47,485 nt of DNA from Lentisphaerae bacterium RIFOXYA12_FULL_48_11 (GTDB lineage: Bacteria; Verrucomicrobiota; Kiritimatiellia; UBA8416; YA12-FULL-48-11). Where the stretch lies: positions 22,114 through 69,598 of the forward strand of contig MHBM01000003.1 in assembly GCA_001804885.1 (NCBI GenBank). The letters are read 5' to 3'. Both the position numbers and the translations under genes were made by a program. The notes under the pieces were generated by a model. It saw only the letters and a list, made by a program, of their open reading frames with translations. It searched no databases and had not been told where the DNA came from. This document shows, piece after piece, positions 1 to 9,497 of the stretch. Each line of letters starts with the position of its first letter. The first letter of the stretch is position 1.

Positions 1-2
1 CC

Positions 3-962
3 TATACCCAGAACGGTGCAGGTACAATCGGCGAATCGTGTGTCACCGCGTACATAAGCCGCTGGCTGGACAGCCTGATGCGGCTGGACGGCGATCTCCG
101 TTATGGGGACATCATGGAACGTACAATCTACAATGCCCTCTTTGCGGCACAGGATCCTGCCGGGCGTAAACTCCGGTATTTCACCCCATTCACAGGCCAG
201 CGCGAATATTACAACAATGACGGCTTCTGCTGTCCGGGTAACTTCCGCCGGATCATGGCAGAACTGCCTCAGAAAGTTTACTATCGCTGCGCTGATAACG
301 GCATAGCTGTCAACCTGTTCACCGCCTCCAAATCAACTTTTGCATTTGGACAGGATTCAGTGACACTTGCACAGGAAACAGATTATCCGAATTCGGGACA
401 TATTGTTTTACGTATAACTGCTTCGAAAGAGATGGATTTCCCCCTGCGGCTGCGGATTCCAAGGTGGTGTCATAACGGAACTATCAAAATTAACGACGGT
501 AATACGGCACCTGCATTACCGGGGGAAAAACCCTACGAGATTCGCCGTACATGGAAAACCGGAGATACGGTAACACTGGATTTGCCAATGACCTGGCGCT
601 TTGTCAAAGGTCACCAGCTGCAGGAAGGAAAAGCTGCTCTCCTGAGAGGTCCTGTCGTATATTGCCTAGGTACTGCTCAGAATGCAGAAGTATTGAAGAA
701 ATATCCGAACTTCATAGGAGTTGTCATAGATCCGACATCAGTGGGAGAACCCGAACCGGATTCGTCCAGACGTCCAGACGGAAGGAAAGTTACGGTCAAG
801 GCCAGGGTTGAAGCGAGAGGAGGATGGAGCAAAGGAGCGCCTGCCGAAACCTTGACGTTCACGGAATTTGTTGACCCGACCGGTATCGTCACCTTTTTCC
901 ATGTGCTTGATCTCACCCATGCCGAAGAAGACGAACTTGTATCGGACTGTTTCGCAAAATGA
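3..962 (+). CDS. GH127-type beta-L-arabinofuranosidase-like protein, 5' truncated
   Basis: The reading frame is open from base 3, so the gene begins before the window and only about 319 C-terminal residues are seen. The segment GESCVTAY near the start and GFCCPGNFRR about 65 residues later match the GH127 (DUF1680) active-site layout, where a Glu and three Cys form a Zn-thiolate site and one Cys acts as nucleophile. Here these are Glu11, Cys13, Cys76 and Cys77 of the visible part. The remainder looks like the family's beta-sandwich domains. GH127 enzymes release beta-L-arabinofuranose from plant glycans. The next gene, a distant member of the same family, starts 19 bases downstream, so the two are probably co-transcribed. 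Substrate is inferred from family only. Confidence 0.85.
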   Translation, partial: YTQNGAGTIGESCVTAYISRWLDSLMRLDGDLRYGDIMERTIYNALFAAQDPAGRKLRYFTPFTGQREYYNNDGFCCPGNFRRIMAELPQKVYYRCADNGIAVNLFTASKSTFAFGQDSVTLAQETDYPNSGHIVLRITASKEMDFPLRLRIPRWCHNGTIKINDGNTAPALPGEKPYEIRRTWKTGDTVTLDLPMTWRFVKGHQLQEGKAALLRGPVVYCLGTAQNAEVLKKYPNFIGVVIDPTSVGEPEPDSSRRPDGRKVTVKARVEARGGWSKGAPAETLTFTEFVDPTGIVTFFHVLDLTHAEEDELVSDCFAK

Positions 963-981
963 CAGCTAGGCGAAAGGAAAC

Positions 982-3069
982 ATGACCATGAAAAACAGAA
1001 CTTTAATTACATCGTTGTTACTGGGAGTCTTTTTTTTCATACTGCAACTTTCAACCGGCGGAGCAGAAAACAAACAGAATACAGTAAATTATGCGCGACC
1101 TTTCGAGCCACCGACACATCCGGCATTCATACCACTGCCGCCCGGCACGATTGAACCTTCAGGCTGGTTGCGCGACTGGTGCCTTGCGGCCCGAGACGGA
1201 TATACCGGCCACATGGACGACATACATGACGAGTTCAAACGAGCATGGGCAGCTGATCACACAATGACCGGCGAACGTCTCAATTGGCCCAAGGGCGGAT
1301 GGCCATACGAAGGCGGCGGTTACTGGTTCGACGGTCTGGCCAAGCTGGGTTATCTCCTACACGATGATGCCCTCATCCAGCAGGCGAAACAACGTTTTGA
1401 TGTTGTCGTCAATCATATGAACACCAACAGTATCCTGTTCCTGTGGTGGCTCAACAAAAATAATCCCGATGATATAAAGGGCGCCGAGGTTTCCGGTGGA
1501 TGGCCATTCTGGGCTTGTGGCCTCATGGGACGTTCCCTCTGCGGTTATTATTCCGGTTCGGGTGACCGGCGTATTTTGCAGGCATTGGAAATGGCCTACA
1601 GCAATAATCCTGATTGGATGCGGCAGGGATGGGGAATGTCCAACCCCTGGCCGGCGTTTGAAACCTATACTTGGACGGGTAACAGACAGATCGCCTCAGG
1701 GTTAAATGCAATATTCGCCAAAGATGGCGGTGGCAGAAATCCAGGAGGAACGTCATGGAGCCTATACCGCCAGCCACCAAAACAGGAACCGGGCGCCGAG
1801 GAAAATGATCACGTCGTACATTTCCTTGAAACTACAACACCATGGATCATTGGGTACCTTTGGACTGGTGACGATTCTTTTCTAAAGGCAACTCTCGGCT
1901 GGCATGACTTTTTTGAGAAAATTGCAATGCAGCCGAACGGTGTCCCGGTTGCCGATGAATGGTACCACCCGACAGGCGCATTCCGCGGCACCGAGACATG
2001 TGATGTGGCAGCATATCTGTGGAGCAAAGTCATGCTGCTGGCCGTAACCGGCAAAGGTGAAATGGCCGATCGCATGGAACGGGCGTTCTTCAATGCGGCG
2101 CCTGCAACGGTCTCCCGTGATTTCAAAACCCATGTTTACTTCCAGAGTCCAAACCGCGTGGTCAGCGGATCGCCTGTTTTTGATCATGGTCCAAGGGCTT
2201 CGGGTGGCAATTATAAACCATTTCATTATCCGCTGTGCTGTACAGCCGCTCTCAATCGCATTCTGCCGTGGTTTATAACACATATGTGGATGGCTACATA
2301 CGACAATGGGCTTGCCGCAACCTGTTATGGTCCATGCAAAATATCAGCCCTGGCCGCAGACCATGTGCCGGTCGACATAACCTGCAAAACCGATTACCCA
2401 TTCAATGAAGACATTGAGATAAAAGTGAAACCTGTCAAGGAAGCAACTTTCCCGCTTTTGCTCCGTATCCCTGGCTGGTGCCAGAACCCCGAGCTGAAAG
2501 TAAATGGCACAACTGTTGATACAGCAAAAAACGATCGCGGATTTGTACGTCTTAACCGCGCATGGAAAGCCGGCGACACAATACAGCTTCGCTTCCCGAT
2601 GACAACAGTTGTATCAACCGGTATTGATCAGGCCAAAGGCACGGCAAAGGATCACCAACACAAACCTGACAAACTCTCACTACCCGAAGAAAATAAGACC
2701 CCAGGGAAACCATATGCCACAGTATCCTATGGTCCATTGCTGTTCGCTCTTGCAATACCTGACATCGGCGATGCAAACACGCCGAATCCCGCCGCCCGAT
2801 GGAAGTTTGCTCTGGATGTTAAAAATCCTGGAGTGACGGTAACACGCGGTTCCATGCCAGCCAAATGGGACTGGCCGCTGTCCGTACCATTATCGTTGTC
2901 AGTTAACGCCAAGCCCATTGAATGGGACCCACAGCCCCATGATCCCAGTCTACCCATGACGGCGGCTACCGGAAATGGACCTGCCGAACGGATAAAACTG
3001 GTTCCTTACGGCTGTACAAAATTCCGGATCTCAATGTTTCCAGTGATAAAAGAACAAGAAAATTTATAG
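982..3069 (+). CDS. exported GH127 (DUF1680) beta-L-arabinofuranosidase-like protein
   Basis: 695 residues with an N-terminal signal peptide (hydrophobic stretch about residues 8-24, likely cleavage near the GGA at 26-28). A GAAAGGA ribosome site precedes ATG ACC ATG, so initiation at 982 or 988 is possible. The catalytic (alpha/alpha)6-like region spans about residues 60-430. It carries GTETCDVA (Glu338, Cys340) and PLCCTAALNR (Cys419, Cys420), the Glu and triple-Cys set of GH127. A beta-sandwich C-terminal region follows. The protein is clearly diverged from the upstream GH127, so the pair may act on different arabinosyl linkages (inference). It lies in a plus-strand operon with the preceding gene and the GH39-like gene 38 bases downstream. 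Confidence 0.87.
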   Translation: MTMKNRTLITSLLLGVFFFILQLSTGGAENKQNTVNYARPFEPPTHPAFIPLPPGTIEPSGWLRDWCLAARDGYTGHMDDIHDEFKRAWAADHTMTGERLNWPKGGWPYEGGGYWFDGLAKLGYLLHDDALIQQAKQRFDVVVNHMNTNSILFLWWLNKNNPDDIKGAEVSGGWPFWACGLMGRSLCGYYSGSGDRRILQALEMAYSNNPDWMRQGWGMSNPWPAFETYTWTGNRQIASGLNAIFAKDGGGRNPGGTSWSLYRQPPKQEPGAEENDHVVHFLETTTPWIIGYLWTGDDSFLKATLGWHDFFEKIAMQPNGVPVADEWYHPTGAFRGTETCDVAAYLWSKVMLLAVTGKGEMADRMERAFFNAAPATVSRDFKTHVYFQSPNRVVSGSPVFDHGPRASGGNYKPFHYPLCCTAALNRILPWFITHMWMATYDNGLAATCYGPCKISALAADHVPVDITCKTDYPFNEDIEIKVKPVKEATFPLLLRIPGWCQNPELKVNGTTVDTAKNDRGFVRLNRAWKAGDTIQLRFPMTTVVSTGIDQAKGTAKDHQHKPDKLSLPEENKTPGKPYATVSYGPLLFALAIPDIGDANTPNPAARWKFALDVKNPGVTVTRGSMPAKWDWPLSVPLSLSVNAKPIEWDPQPHDPSLPMTAATGNGPAERIKLVPYGCTKFRISMFPVIKEQENL

Positions 3070-3107
3070 TACAAAAGCATACGTAAACATCAACCGAGGA
3101 TTGATAT

Positions 3108-5267
3108 ATGAGAATACTACCGTCGGTCTTCCAGGCAGTTTTCGCACTTTTAATCACCATGGCAATAATGCCCCATTCAAGTGCCAGCGGACAGGCTGCC
3201 GGCTCTTTTGTCAGCGAAGAACCGCAGGTGCAGACCTTCTGCGAAGGATCGCCTATCAAGCGGTTCGGATTCTGCTGGGTGCTCGATGAAGCACCGACAT
3301 TGATCGATGACTCAACGTTTCAAACCGGCAATACCGCTCCCCGAATCAAGGTTCATCCAAAAGAAAGCAGCCAGATCGGCAAAAATTACATAGGCGTCAC
3401 CACCACGCGAATGCCGCGCTCGACAGCAAATGACTACCTACCAGCCGAGGCTGTACACCTGATAGACGGCAACGTGCAGACATGTTGGATGAGTCGGGGA
3501 CAAACACGGTCAGACGCCCAGCCAATCTGGATCAGGCTGGATTTTGCAGTTGAACAAACCATTGACCGCATCGTACTACGCAAGCGGCCACTATCACCGC
3601 GCAGTAAACTCGGCTGGATGCCTACAAAAGATGCCGTCGAAATCGGCTGCGGCATGCCCAAAACACTCATAATAAAAGGCGGTCGCGATGGCGCAACCTG
3701 GAACACGCTTTTTGAGGGAGCTTCCGGTGACACACCTGAAAAATTAGAATGCGAATTCAAGTTCCCCTCCACGCCTGTCAAACAGTTGTGGATCACGGCC
3801 ACCAGCCTGCAGATGGTTGAAAACATCCTCTACGCCTTCTCGCTCGCCGAGGTTGAAGTGTATAACACGCAGGGTAAGAACGTGGCGCTTATATCACGTG
3901 GCACGGGCGTCACCGTCAACTCAACGCACCACACACCGGGACAGGAACTTGCCGCACATCGATGGTACTGGCCGTTACACTACAATGCCGGCGTGAAATG
4001 GGCACGCGTGGGCTATCACGACGATCCAATCAACTGGCACTGGGTGGAAAAGAAAAAAGGCGTACTGGAAATTGATCCAATTACTGATGCGGCCGTAACA
4101 GAGCTGGTAATAAACGGCGTACAGATCATCATGTCGCTCAATTTCGGGAACCGGCTCTACTCCGGTCCTGCTGAAAGAATTACGCCACAGTTGTGGGAGT
4201 GGAACTACGACATGCCGAAGCCGCCCACCACCCCTGAAGCGCTTGCCGCCTGGGCAAGATATGTGGAATTCATGGTAAAATATTTCCGCGGGCGGGTACA
4301 CCATTTCGAAATCTGGAACGAATGGAACATCTCATGTTACTGGGGCGATCACCCGAACCTTGACCATTTCCTGGCAGTCACGAGAACAGCCATACCGATT
4401 ATCCGGAAATATGCGCCTGACGCAAAAATCATGATGGGATCCATAGCCGGCTTCCCGCATGGAATCAGCAAATGGACTCCCGATAACCTGGCCCAGCAGG
4501 AAAAGAAAACCAGTTATTTGCAGGCTATACGTTCTCTTGCAAAAGAGGTGGACGAGATCGGGTGGCATCCGTTTTATAACAGGGATCCCAACTCCCTGCT
4601 TGATTATACCCGTGATGTACAGGCTTTCCGGAAGTGGCTGACTTCTATTGGATTCACAGGACACTGCATGGTTACCGAATGGAATTACGGGGCACTTTAT
4701 CCGACATTTAAAAAAGAGGACGTCAGGAATGTCTGGTGCGGCCCATTCAACTGCTCGGAACTGGAGAAAGCAAAATACATTGCTCAGGTATTCACCAAAC
4801 ATGCAGGACTCGGGATTGAATCATTCTTCTGCGAACTTTATTTTTCGCATTTCGGCACGGTCGACCTGAGCCTCATGCGGTCAACATTCCAGGCTGATCC
4901 AATCGCCCCACTCCAGCCGCAGGCTGCTTATTATGTCACACGAAATCTTGCAACAATAATGGACGGAATGGAACCGGCTGAATTCAAATGCACGATTTCG
5001 CCTGAACCAGACCACATGGAATGCTTTACCTTTTCGTTGCCAGACGGACGGGCCGTGGCGCTCTGGCGTGGCGGCCTCGCGAAAGACAATTGCGAGCCGG
5101 TATCCGTCACGCTTCGCCTTCCATTCTCATGCCGCTCCGCCGAGGCTTATGATTCAATTAACGGCGTAAAACAAGACCTTGTCGTCACACCTCGGGATGG
5201 CGGATTGGAAATCAGGGACTTGCTCATCGGCGATGCTCCGCTCGTTGTGCGAATGACCGGCAATTAA
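3108..5267 (+). CDS. exported CBM32-like plus GH39-like clan GH-A glycosidase
   Basis: 719 residues. Residues 1-27 form a signal peptide. About residues 85-253 resemble an F5/8-type C (discoidin, CBM32-like) domain, with sequence such as VHLIDGNVQTCW and a ValGluValTyr end strand. A TIM-barrel follows: FEIWNEWN places a likely acid/base at Glu405, and MVTEWNYG places a likely nucleophile at Glu524, the spacing expected for clan GH-A retaining enzymes such as GH39 beta-xylosidases. A short beta-rich C-terminus ends the protein. It is third in the operon after two GH127-type genes, consistent with arabinoxylan- or arabinogalactan-like substrates (inference). The exact GH family is uncertain; GH5-like or an unnumbered GH-A family is possible. 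Confidence 0.8.
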   Translation: MRILPSVFQAVFALLITMAIMPHSSASGQAAGSFVSEEPQVQTFCEGSPIKRFGFCWVLDEAPTLIDDSTFQTGNTAPRIKVHPKESSQIGKNYIGVTTTRMPRSTANDYLPAEAVHLIDGNVQTCWMSRGQTRSDAQPIWIRLDFAVEQTIDRIVLRKRPLSPRSKLGWMPTKDAVEIGCGMPKTLIIKGGRDGATWNTLFEGASGDTPEKLECEFKFPSTPVKQLWITATSLQMVENILYAFSLAEVEVYNTQGKNVALISRGTGVTVNSTHHTPGQELAAHRWYWPLHYNAGVKWARVGYHDDPINWHWVEKKKGVLEIDPITDAAVTELVINGVQIIMSLNFGNRLYSGPAERITPQLWEWNYDMPKPPTTPEALAAWARYVEFMVKYFRGRVHHFEIWNEWNISCYWGDHPNLDHFLAVTRTAIPIIRKYAPDAKIMMGSIAGFPHGISKWTPDNLAQQEKKTSYLQAIRSLAKEVDEIGWHPFYNRDPNSLLDYTRDVQAFRKWLTSIGFTGHCMVTEWNYGALYPTFKKEDVRNVWCGPFNCSELEKAKYIAQVFTKHAGLGIESFFCELYFSHFGTVDLSLMRSTFQADPIAPLQPQAAYYVTRNLATIMDGMEPAEFKCTISPEPDHMECFTFSLPDGRAVALWRGGLAKDNCEPVSVTLRLPFSCRSAEAYDSINGVKQDLVVTPRDGGLEIRDLLIGDAPLVVRMTGN

Positions 5268-5369
5268 CAATAATTTAGAATCAAACGTGTCAATATTTGA
5301 CCAGACGGATATCAAGTCCGCACCAATGACCGCGACCAGCAATGCATGCCAGAGTAGCGCGTCAGTTCT

Positions 5370-6710
5370 TTACGCCAACTTGGCGCGATTGGCCCATACT
5401 TTTTCGAAGGCCTTTATGTACTGTGCTATCAACTCGGGCGCTTCTTCGTAAAGACATGGAAGGAAGATGTGGTTTGCATTCACATAATCTATTCCAGGCA
5501 TGGATTCCGGAATCTTCGGAGGATGATGCCACCATTTGGCCTCGGAGTAGATTTTCAGTTTATGTTGTGAAGGATAATCCCAGAAACTAACACGAACACC
5601 TTCGGCCTTCAGCGCTTTCACAATCAAGTCGCGTGATACGCCCAGCTTTTTGAAATCAATGAACAGCATATTCCCGCTATAATAAACCCGCTTCTGATCG
5701 GGACGGCAGCGTGGCTCAGTAACACAATCCAACTGCGTCAGCCGGTCATTCAGTGCCCTGGCATTCTTTTCCACAATCGTATTATGGGTATCAAGTTCCT
5801 GTAACTGTTGACGGGCCACGGCGGCCGCAAATGGATGCATCCGATATTTCTGGCCAAACCCGGTGCCTTCGTACGCGCGTACGGGACTGTCTTTCGGGAA
5901 TTTTGCCGGATCCTCGTAATGACCAAATGCTGCAGCGCGTTCGAAATACTCGCGCGTCTGATACATGCCCATGCCACCTTCCACCGTCGGCATAACCTTG
6001 GACGCCTGGAAACTGAAGATACTCATTTGTCCCCATGTTCCCATTTTTTTACCCTTCATGGATGCACCGTGTGCATGCGCACAATCTTCCAGCGGGACAA
6101 GCCCCTTCTCTTTCGCCCAATCGCAGATAAGGTCCATTTCACATGGCAGGCCCCACGAGTGCATACCTTCCACTGCCTTCGTTTGCGGCGTCAGTTTTCT
6201 CTTTGCATCTTCAAGGTCAAAGCATGCTGTTTTCGGATCAATATCCACAAAAACCGGGACCAGTCCGGAAAAACGCATTGCGAGACAGGCCGAGAAGAAG
6301 GTGTATGACGGCACCAGGACTTCACTGCCGGCCGGTAGATCGAGCGCAAAATACATACTTGTCAACGCGCTTGAACCATTCATATGCGCCTTCACAAAAG
6401 CCGCATTCGTGTATTCCTTCCATTCCTTCTCGAACGCCGGCAACTCATCATAAAAGCTGTTCTTGTCAATCATATCGTGAAGGCGTTTCTTCTCGGCCGC
6501 CCCGTAACGAGGCCAGCGGGTCATTGCGGCAAATTTATTAGCTGGAAATGTAACGGCTTTCTGTCCGCCGTTTAAAGCCAGCGATTCAGCCTCAGCAGAC
6601 CTGACCGTACTGCTCAGCCCCAACCCTGCCACAACTGCACCGCTCGTCTTGATAAAATTCCTCCGTGTATATCCCATACTGTCGTTCGCATGATTCGTGT
6701 TTTTATTCAT
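5370..6710 (-). CDS. Tat-signal DegT/DnrJ/EryC1/StrS-family aminotransferase-fold protein (copy 1)
   Basis: 446 residues. The N-terminus has a twin-arginine motif TRRNFIK (Arg16-Arg17) followed by a hydrophobic segment, predicting export of a folded, cofactor-loaded protein. The body is a fold-type I PLP enzyme of the DegT family, normally a sugar aminotransferase or dehydratase. LEDCAHAHGA carries the Asp that contacts the PLP ring nitrogen (Asp209), and FSFQASKVMP carries the Schiff-base Lys (Lys238), so the site looks intact. AAGGAA lies upstream of the ATG. It is the last gene of a four-gene minus-strand operon that also holds a second Tat-signal DegT protein. A periplasmic location is odd, because known family members use cytoplasmic nucleotide sugars. 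The true substrate is unknown. Confidence 0.85.
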   Translation of the reverse strand: MNKNTNHANDSMGYTRRNFIKTSGAVVAGLGLSSTVRSAEAESLALNGGQKAVTFPANKFAAMTRWPRYGAAEKKRLHDMIDKNSFYDELPAFEKEWKEYTNAAFVKAHMNGSSALTSMYFALDLPAGSEVLVPSYTFFSACLAMRFSGLVPVFVDIDPKTACFDLEDAKRKLTPQTKAVEGMHSWGLPCEMDLICDWAKEKGLVPLEDCAHAHGASMKGKKMGTWGQMSIFSFQASKVMPTVEGGMGMYQTREYFERAAAFGHYEDPAKFPKDSPVRAYEGTGFGQKYRMHPFAAAVARQQLQELDTHNTIVEKNARALNDRLTQLDCVTEPRCRPDQKRVYYSGNMLFIDFKKLGVSRDLIVKALKAEGVRVSFWDYPSQHKLKIYSEAKWWHHPPKIPESMPGIDYVNANHIFLPCLYEEAPELIAQYIKAFEKVWANRAKLA

Positions 6711-6740
6711 AACGGTTCCTTTCCATGTTCGAGTCTTTGA

Positions 6741-8135
6741 TTATTTATTCAACAATTTCCGAATTGCTGTCATGAGTATTTCTTCGGTTACCGGAGATAC
6801 AGATGACGCAACACCCGCCTCATATCCGCCCTCTTCATATGCTTTGGCAGTGCAAATGTAACCCATTCCATAGTCACCATATGTCGCCATGGCCACAAAC
6901 AGATCTTTGCGACAGGCTTTTGCATTTAACTGATACTCCACAAACAATTCTCCCGGCATATGAAGAATGCGCGCACTGCCAATGGCAAGGCATCCGACAT
7001 TAAGTTTGATGCCTTTACGGCATCGCTGAAGCCAAACCAGGTCCGAAGCATTCTTTTCAAGAAACGTTTCCTTTTTCAAGTCCGGAGAGGTTTCCAGCAG
7101 TTCGATATGTTTTGCAGGGGGTAAAAATACAGGTTCAATATTCCAGCTTACTTCACTGGAAGTTACAGGCTGACGTTTTGTCGCTTCCCACGCACGTTTC
7201 ATTCCATCGGCAAGCCTTTCCCCCAGAATACCCCGGTTTTCCTTTGATCCGTCGTTATATTTGCCTGCGCCAATATTCCCGCCTGCACCGTTAAAATGAA
7301 TATGCAGCGCCTGCGGTACAGCCAGCTGACGATAGAAGCGGGCAATACCAGGAAAATCCGGATTAGGTATACCGGTACGATAGTAACTCTGAGGATGCGT
7401 TGCATAATAGCTAAGAACGGCTACGGGCTTATCCCCGTTCCAAAAGCTCACAAGAGAAACCATGGGATCAATCAAACCTTCCGGTTCAGCACGTAAAGCA
7501 GGGTCCTTACAAGTTGTATAACGTGTCGCCCTGACCTTTCCGTCGGGACCAGGTATACGGCGATTTGAAGCAACCTGGTATACAGGAGCTTCTCCAAGAC
7601 CTACATGAGTAAAAGGAACAGATGCAGCCAGCGAACCAGTTACGGCAGCAGTCAGACGAACAATAAATTCACGTGTAAATGTTTCATCGAATTTTGACGA
7701 AGTGATTCCTGCTTCCTTGAGCAATCGTTCTGCCCCAAAATCGCTTCTTGGAGCATCGTGCTGATGCACCGTGTGGATTGCCACCCTTTCAGGAATTGTC
7801 CTGGCGGCTTCAGCCAGTGCATGCTTGAACGCATCCTGACTTTCTCCGGCTATGCCGATCCAGTCAATAGAACATAATACTATAGGTTGTCCTGCTCCAA
7901 TTAAAACGATTCCACGTGCCCGTAAACCCAAATCCCACGTATTGGTCATGCGATCGTAAGCAAGATAACTTCCAACCGGAGGCGTGGCATCAATGTCAAA
8001 TACCGCTAGCTTTAAACCTGTACGGCAGACATTACCTGTCGGGTCAGATTCTGCAGCAATTATGACAAGGCATGGCAGAAGACAGGCAAGAATATAACAG
8101 AAGTGTATCAGAAACAATTTTCGATAATGGCTCAT
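6741..8135 (-). CDS. exported neutral/alkaline ceramidase-like protein
   Basis: 464 residues with a hydrophobic signal peptide (about residues 7-27). The mature start LAVFDIDATPPVG and the segments HTVHQHDAPRSD (His124/His126) and SYYATHPQS (His247) match the N-terminal zinc-hydrolase domain of the neutral ceramidase family (PF04734), in which these histidines bind zinc. Classical neutral ceramidases are about 650-750 residues with a C-terminal beta domain; this protein holds only the catalytic part. Such short members are common in PVC bacteria, and ceramide need not be the substrate. It starts 7 bases after the beta-propeller gene ends and is followed 30 bases later by the DegT gene, so it is translated within the same operon. 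Function beyond metal-dependent amidase-like hydrolysis is inference. Confidence 0.8.
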   Translation of the reverse strand: MSHYRKLFLIHFCYILACLLPCLVIIAAESDPTGNVCRTGLKLAVFDIDATPPVGSYLAYDRMTNTWDLGLRARGIVLIGAGQPIVLCSIDWIGIAGESQDAFKHALAEAARTIPERVAIHTVHQHDAPRSDFGAERLLKEAGITSSKFDETFTREFIVRLTAAVTGSLAASVPFTHVGLGEAPVYQVASNRRIPGPDGKVRATRYTTCKDPALRAEPEGLIDPMVSLVSFWNGDKPVAVLSYYATHPQSYYRTGIPNPDFPGIARFYRQLAVPQALHIHFNGAGGNIGAGKYNDGSKENRGILGERLADGMKRAWEATKRQPVTSSEVSWNIEPVFLPPAKHIELLETSPDLKKETFLEKNASDLVWLQRCRKGIKLNVGCLAIGSARILHMPGELFVEYQLNAKACRKDLFVAMATYGDYGMGYICTAKAYEEGGYEAGVASSVSPVTEEILMTAIRKLLNK

Positions 8136-8142
8136 GCTATTC

Positions 8143-9474
8143 CTATTTATTAATCCGGACTTGTATCAGGTCGGTTCGCGTATGGCCATTTTCGGTAATA
8201 CGTGCCAGCGTGTAGACCGTTCCATCCTCTGCAACTGCAATTGAATTCACATAGAGCGGACGCTGTCCGTCTTTGTAAAAAACTGGACCGTGGTCCTTAT
8301 ATCCGCCTGTTGAAATGTCGTACGTGATGACGTGCAGGTTCTCAAGCCCCTTGGCCTCACCCATTGCACTCTTTTCCTTTCCCGCCAGCCGCTTGCCATC
8401 TACGAAAATCGGGCCACCAGTCAGATAATAAAGCGTACGTTCGTCCGAACCCAGCGTAAAGCCAAGATAACCGTAACTAAACTGGTCACCCATTCCCGTT
8501 CTCTTCGATGGTTCCGAGGTAATGCGATCCAGCACATCAAGACGTGGTACGGCTGGATCAAAACGGAAAAGATAGCCGGAATTGCCGTGTACGCCGTAAA
8601 CAGCTTTCTCTTTTGGATGCCAGGCTGTCTGCCTCCAGTTGTATCCCATGCTGCCGGAATCGGACGGATCGTATTTCCCAAAGTAATCCTTACGCATGTT
8701 TTCACCCTCTATCTTTTCCACGCGCTCCGCACCGGGCCGATAGCGGAAAATATCGCCCTCCGGATTCGTGTAGTAGGCGCAACCGGTATCGAGATCTATT
8801 GCTATCGAACGACAGAGAACGCGGTATGCCTTGCCTCTACCGTTCTCGCCCTGACCTGCCACCGGCCCCAGGTTACGCAAAGCCTTCGTGCCTACGTCGT
8901 AACTGAAAAAATATCCGATTGGCCAGGTTATTCCATACATGACACCACGCCGGGTATCCATGCTCATCGACAGAACTGCTTCACGCTCAGGAGCCAGACC
9001 AAGATCCTCAAACTTCCCACTTTTCAAGTCATAGGCGAGCAGGTGACCACCTGGATATGGTTTGTAGCCCGCCGGAACAACGGTTGCCAGACATTCCATT
9101 CCATCAATCATATTATAATAGCCCGCATGCGTTGCGAAATAGAGCTTACCCTTGTATTCCTGGAACCGCACATGGCTTTTTCCCTGTGGTACAGTTTTGA
9201 GATCCTTTTCACCGCAGATCTCCGTAAGGTCTCCAAGGTAATGGACATCGTCCTTGCGCGGATCATAGCGATATATCTTCCCGCCCACATCGATTGTCTG
9301 AGCACAAAGCACATAGTAGACGTTTCCATCGCTCGCCACCGATATGCCGTTGTACGTATCGTGCGCCTCAAGGAACCCCGAGTTGAATGTGCGCGCCGTC
9401 AGATCCGCTCCACATACCGCGCTCGCCGCAGATATCAACAAAAGATTGATCGCCAGTTTAAATGTATTTCTCAT
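8143..9474 (-). CDS. exported beta-propeller protein, function unknown
   Basis: 443 residues with a signal peptide (about residues 1-22, ending near AVCGADL). The mature protein is a series of repeated beta-strand units rich in Tyr, Gly and Asp, for example GNVYYVLCA, GKLYFATHAG, GVMYGITWP, KAVYGVHGNSG, RTLYYLTGG and GTVYTLARI. These look like the blades of a six- to eight-bladed propeller of the WD40/PQQ-like or SMP-30-like class. No catalytic residues are evident. It is the second gene of the operon, 23 bases after the upstream DegT gene and 7 bases before the ceramidase-like gene. That close spacing suggests it supports the same periplasmic pathway, as a binding protein or lactonase-like enzyme (inference). 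Confidence 0.72.
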   Translation of the reverse strand: MRNTFKLAINLLLISAASAVCGADLTARTFNSGFLEAHDTYNGISVASDGNVYYVLCAQTIDVGGKIYRYDPRKDDVHYLGDLTEICGEKDLKTVPQGKSHVRFQEYKGKLYFATHAGYYNMIDGMECLATVVPAGYKPYPGGHLLAYDLKSGKFEDLGLAPEREAVLSMSMDTRRGVMYGITWPIGYFFSYDVGTKALRNLGPVAGQGENGRGKAYRVLCRSIAIDLDTGCAYYTNPEGDIFRYRPGAERVEKIEGENMRKDYFGKYDPSDSGSMGYNWRQTAWHPKEKAVYGVHGNSGYLFRFDPAVPRLDVLDRITSEPSKRTGMGDQFSYGYLGFTLGSDERTLYYLTGGPIFVDGKRLAGKEKSAMGEAKGLENLHVITYDISTGGYKDHGPVFYKDGQRPLYVNSIAVAEDGTVYTLARITENGHTRTDLIQVRINK

Positions 9475-9497
9475 TTCGACATGCTCCTGTTCAGAAG

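Noticed and set aside
5268..5369. Possible terminator between the convergent GH39-like and DegT genes.
   Set aside because: The only palindrome (CGCCAACTTGGCG) lies inside the DegT coding end and lacks a T tract.
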